From Fragilaria crotonensis (Eukaryota; Bacillariophyta; Fragilariophyceae; Fragilariales; Fragilariaceae): a DNA stretch of 58,749 nucleotides. Shown in pieces: positions 55,948 to 58,749 of this stretch; the stretch's first letter is position 1; each line of letters starts with the position of its first letter. The stretch covers positions 1-58,749 of the forward strand of contig JAKSYS010000382.1 of the NCBI GenBank assembly GCA_022925895.1, read 5' to 3'. Under the pieces are notes generated by a model. The model was given only the letters and a program-made list of their open reading frames with translations. It had not been told where the DNA came from and did no database searches. Both the position numbers and the translations under genes were made by a program.

Positions 55948-55957
55948 GGCGCGAAAA
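55948..55957 (-). promoter_or_regulatory. E2F-type site upstream of CTF4/WDHD1
   Basis: GGCGCGAAAA (reverse complement TTTTCGCGCC) is a full match to the E2F/DP consensus, 170 bp upstream of the CTF4 ATG. A weaker CTCGCGCC lies at 55894-55901. Confidence 0.5.
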
Positions 55958-56126
55958 TGGAGGTTCCTCTCCTTCCTGTTTTCTCATGTGAATGTCATCA
56001 TGCTCGAGTGTACTCAAGTACAATAATCTTCTCTGAGTACGAACTCAGGAGTAATTGCACTTATTCGACCGCTTCATTCGTTACCAATTTCAGGAACGAA
56101 GATTGTGAGTAGGGACTTGGGACACG

Positions 56127-58716
56127 ATGAACGCGAGAAGCCTTTGCTTGGGAGCTATCGATGAGGTATTTCCTCGGCGATTTGCGCAACTACCTTTCTG
56201 TAGAACGATACACACCTTGGCTTATGGTGGTGATGACGGTTCTATCACCGTTATCGAAGGCACTACAGTAAAGTGCGCGCGTCGCTTTTCCGAAACGGTT
56301 CGAGCCGTGGCTCCGTCCCATGACGGAACACGCGTCGCTGTGTGGGTTTCGGTGACGGTTCAACCACAATATTTGTATACGAGTCGCTCCATGGTGATGT
56401 CCATCCCTTCCTTACTTCCCTACGCAAGCCCGATTCTGATGATGTCATGTTCTCTCAAATCGACATCATGGACGATGAAGAGATGTCTTTCCCTGGCCCT
56501 CGCTTCCAAACGCCGGTTAGATCCCTCGTGTTTGACCCAAGGCCATCCAATATGTTGGCCTGTGGCTCTGAAGATTCTGGTTTTTGTATCGTCGATGCCA
56601 CCAGCTCGGTCACACTTACTAGGAAACGCTTTCTCGCTGAGCAGTCGGCCAGTGAACACAATGAAACTGGTATTCGAGGCCTAGCATATCATGTTGACGA
56701 CACAAATGCCCTGCTTGCTTCATTGGATCTGCAAGGACGACTTTGTGTTTGGGATGTCAGTGGTGACGATGCAGAATTAGAATACGAACTTCTCCACAAA
56801 GATAGACACAAGTGTGTCCTGAAAGTCGATCAAGGCGACATAAACGATTCCGAACCCGCCGATCAAGCTTGTTTCCCCGTCTTTTGCAACGCGTTTTTGG
56901 GACTCCCTGGCAGTAATGACCTGCAGCTACGACCAACAGATGCCGTCGACAAGCAACTGTTTGTTCCCAGTGTCGATGGTTTGGGGCACCTCGAACCAAT
57001 CGTCAGTATAGCCTTCAGTGGTGACGGCAAATTTGCTGTCACGGCAGGTCGTGACAGGCGGATCGTTGTCTGGACGTTGGAAAAAGATGTAAGTTGATTC
57101 TCGAATACTTTGATTTGAATTACGTCTTCTAATTTGGCATCTTGTTAGGGGGCTTTGACTGGAAGTTTCCTTCGATGCCATGCGACAATGGACTCTATTT
57201 GTACTCATATCTTATGGGTGGATTCCATGGTTTACTTTGCCTTCGAAAACGGCTCCTTCATGGTATCTTCCGAAAGCGAATTTGTTATTCAGTCAGAGGC
57301 ACCAAAAGTAGTTGAGACCGAGGAGACTGCCTCCCCAGCGGAAGAAAGTGCTCATTTGCGAAGCAATCACAATACAGGTAGAGGCCATGACCAAGGTAAC
57401 ACTCGTTCAGCCGCTGGTGACGCCTCTGACGACGATGACATCGACTTCGAAGACAGTGAAACAAAACCGAAAAAGAAGAGTGCTTCGTTTGTTGACGATG
57501 AGGCAGACGAAGATGACAACGATGGCCCGTCAGCAGAGCCGGCCGATCTTGCGGATGCTCTGCTCGATCAAGCGGATGAAATGTCGACGACGCATCCGAA
57601 GACGACCAGCATTTGATGCTCCGCATCGATCAAACAGGTCGCTGATCATGCTTCCAGAGCCACAGCCTGCCTTTTCTCCGTCGTCTACACCACTAGACTT
57701 GCCTCGACGCATCATGTGCTGGAACCATATCGGAACTATTACCCTTCTCCGTGGCGACGACGATGTTGCCAGAAACACAATTGCCATTGACTTTACTGAC
57801 TCTGGGTTTATGAGACCCATCACATTCACTGACAATTTGGATTTCATTATTGGATCCCTTGGAGAAGATGGCGCTTTTTTCGCCACAGATCTCGCCGACG
57901 ATCACGACGACGCGCTCGATGATGATGTCGACGAGATTGTTCACGGCCTCAAAATGTCAGATAAGACGAAGGCTGCGCTTAGGACGAGTCAGAAGCAAAG
58001 AATGAAGAAAAGGAAGGAAGGGTTCAAGTCATCTGGATCAAGTTGCTACTTTCACCGATTCGAAACTTTTGGAAAACTAGGCAACAAGGATTGGGTTGTT
58101 GCTCTTCCTGACGGAGAGCTTGCAATGGGATGCGCAACTGGCGAAGGTTGGGCCGCTTGCATTACTAACCGTCGATTCCTAAGGACCTTCTCAGCTGGTG
58201 GAAACCAAGGCCCAGTAATTTGGATGAATGGTGACCCGGTGACCATAGTTGGAAGGTCACGCTTTGTCGCTGTCTTTTATCACGAGGCCGTGCCATTGCC
58301 TGATGGCACTCAAAAGCTTGGTTATGCTATCTACGACGCAATCTCAGCGGAAGAAATCGTTACTGGGTCATTATCTTGTATTAGCTCCAGGTCTTCCTTA
58401 AGCTGGGTTGGATTTAGTAAGGAAGGATCGCTGATGATTATGGACTCCGATGGTATGCTTTCTATGCTAAGCGTTCTTGTTGCGGGTATGGGCGCAAATA
58501 TCAATGGGAAGCAATTCAGCTGGAGTTGGAGTCCTATGCTCGACACCGTCGGATTAAGAAATCGTTTGAAGATTCATTTTGGCCTGTATCTGTACAAGAT
58601 GGAAAGCTCATCTGCGTGCCATTGAAGGGAGGAAACCAGTATCCTGACGCAGCTCGTCGTCCTGTTACCTCTGCGCTTAGCTTACGAATGCCGTTTGCCT
58701 ATGGCGCTGACAAGAG
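56127..58716 (+). CDS. WDHD1: CTF4/WDHD1 (AND-1) replisome hub protein, 3' part outside the window
   Basis: Ctf4 links the CMG helicase to DNA polymerase alpha. The N-terminal WD40 repeats are visible (TIHTLAYGGDDGSITVIEG, VRAVAPSHDGTRVAV, PVRSLVFDPRPSNMLACGSE, PIVSIAFSGDGKFAVTAGRD). An acidic linker and the Ctf4/WDHD1 middle domain follow: PEPQPAFSPSSTPLDLPRRI, MCWNHIGTITLL, GEGWAACITNRRFLRTFSAG, GNQGPVIWMNGDPV, LSWVGFSKEGSLMIMDSDGM, ALSLRMPFAYGADK. That order matches the family closely. ATG 56127 is the chosen start. An intron lies at 57089-57148, and a GTGAG donor at 58717 ends the last exon seen. Frame breaks near 56343, 57590, 57637 and 58563 are one- or two-base shifts. The C-terminal trimerisation/HMG part would lie beyond the window. 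Confidence 0.9.
57089..57148 (+). other. intron of CTF4/WDHD1 (60 bp)
   Basis: GTAAGT donor, TTGTTAG acceptor. Splicing joins LEKD to GALTGSFLRC in frame. Confidence 0.87.
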
Positions 58717-58749
58717 GTGAGTTTTACACTTTACTTTGAATGTTTCGAT

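Noticed and set aside
5474-58716. Programmed ribosomal frameshifting as a general explanation
   Set aside because: The break sites share no slippery heptamer or stop context of the Euplotes type, and directions differ.

Overview
This is a eukaryotic nuclear window. The best guess is a diatom or close stramenopile relative (moderate confidence). Genes are mostly intron-poor; the introns I can place are short GT-AG ones of 60-153 bp. The gene set is eukaryotic: an Sm spliceosomal protein, a CTF4/WDHD1 replisome protein, RecQ4, an HIR3/CABIN1-like histone chaperone subunit, a URB2 ribosome-biogenesis protein, a CNNM transporter and glucose-6-phosphate isomerase. Mobile elements, Ty1/copia of the kind abundant in diatoms among them, are interleaved with the genes, and spacers are rich in short palindromic GTAC-type runs.

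Layout. 1-5370: 3' part of a decayed Ty1/copia element, its probable 3' LTR ending about 100 bp before the next start codon. 5474-9919 (+): URB2/NPA2-like. 10100-13040: transposase remnant, a TIR element with nested arms, and a PIF/Harbinger-type MITE with a TAA duplication. 13439-15548 (+): CNNM/DUF21-CBS transporter, convergent with a RecQ4-like helicase (15666-19707, -). 20521-21226: four tandem ~177-bp repeats. 22022-28939 (-): very large HIR3/CABIN1-like protein. 29864-32968: piggyBac-like transposon bounded by CTAG. 33904-34589 (+): SmD3. 34700-36954: two decayed pseudogenes (dihydrolipoamide acetyltransferase, + strand; GH3 glycosidase, - strand). 36957-43983: a ~7.0-kb tyrosine-recombinase retrotransposon with split direct repeats, inserted in the GH3 relic. 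44493-46219 (+): glucose-6-phosphate isomerase. 46919-47986 (+): unknown protein. 48263-49149 (-): short-chain dehydrogenase. 49314-50060: heptamer minisatellite. 52373-55135 (+): protein with four C-X2-C...H-X3-C modules. 56127 to the window end (+): CTF4/WDHD1, partial.

Two themes stand out. First, several genes concern chromosome duplication and chromatin (RecQ4, CTF4, HIR3); RecQ4 and CTF4 both have an E2F-type motif near the start codon. Second, almost every long gene is interrupted by isolated one- or two-base shifts (about twenty in all), often in homopolymers, while the protein on either side stays well conserved. That looks more like residual indels in a long-read assembly than twenty pseudogenisations, so coordinates of broken genes are given as whole loci. 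The truncated acetyltransferase and GH3 copies are different and look like genuine pseudogenes.
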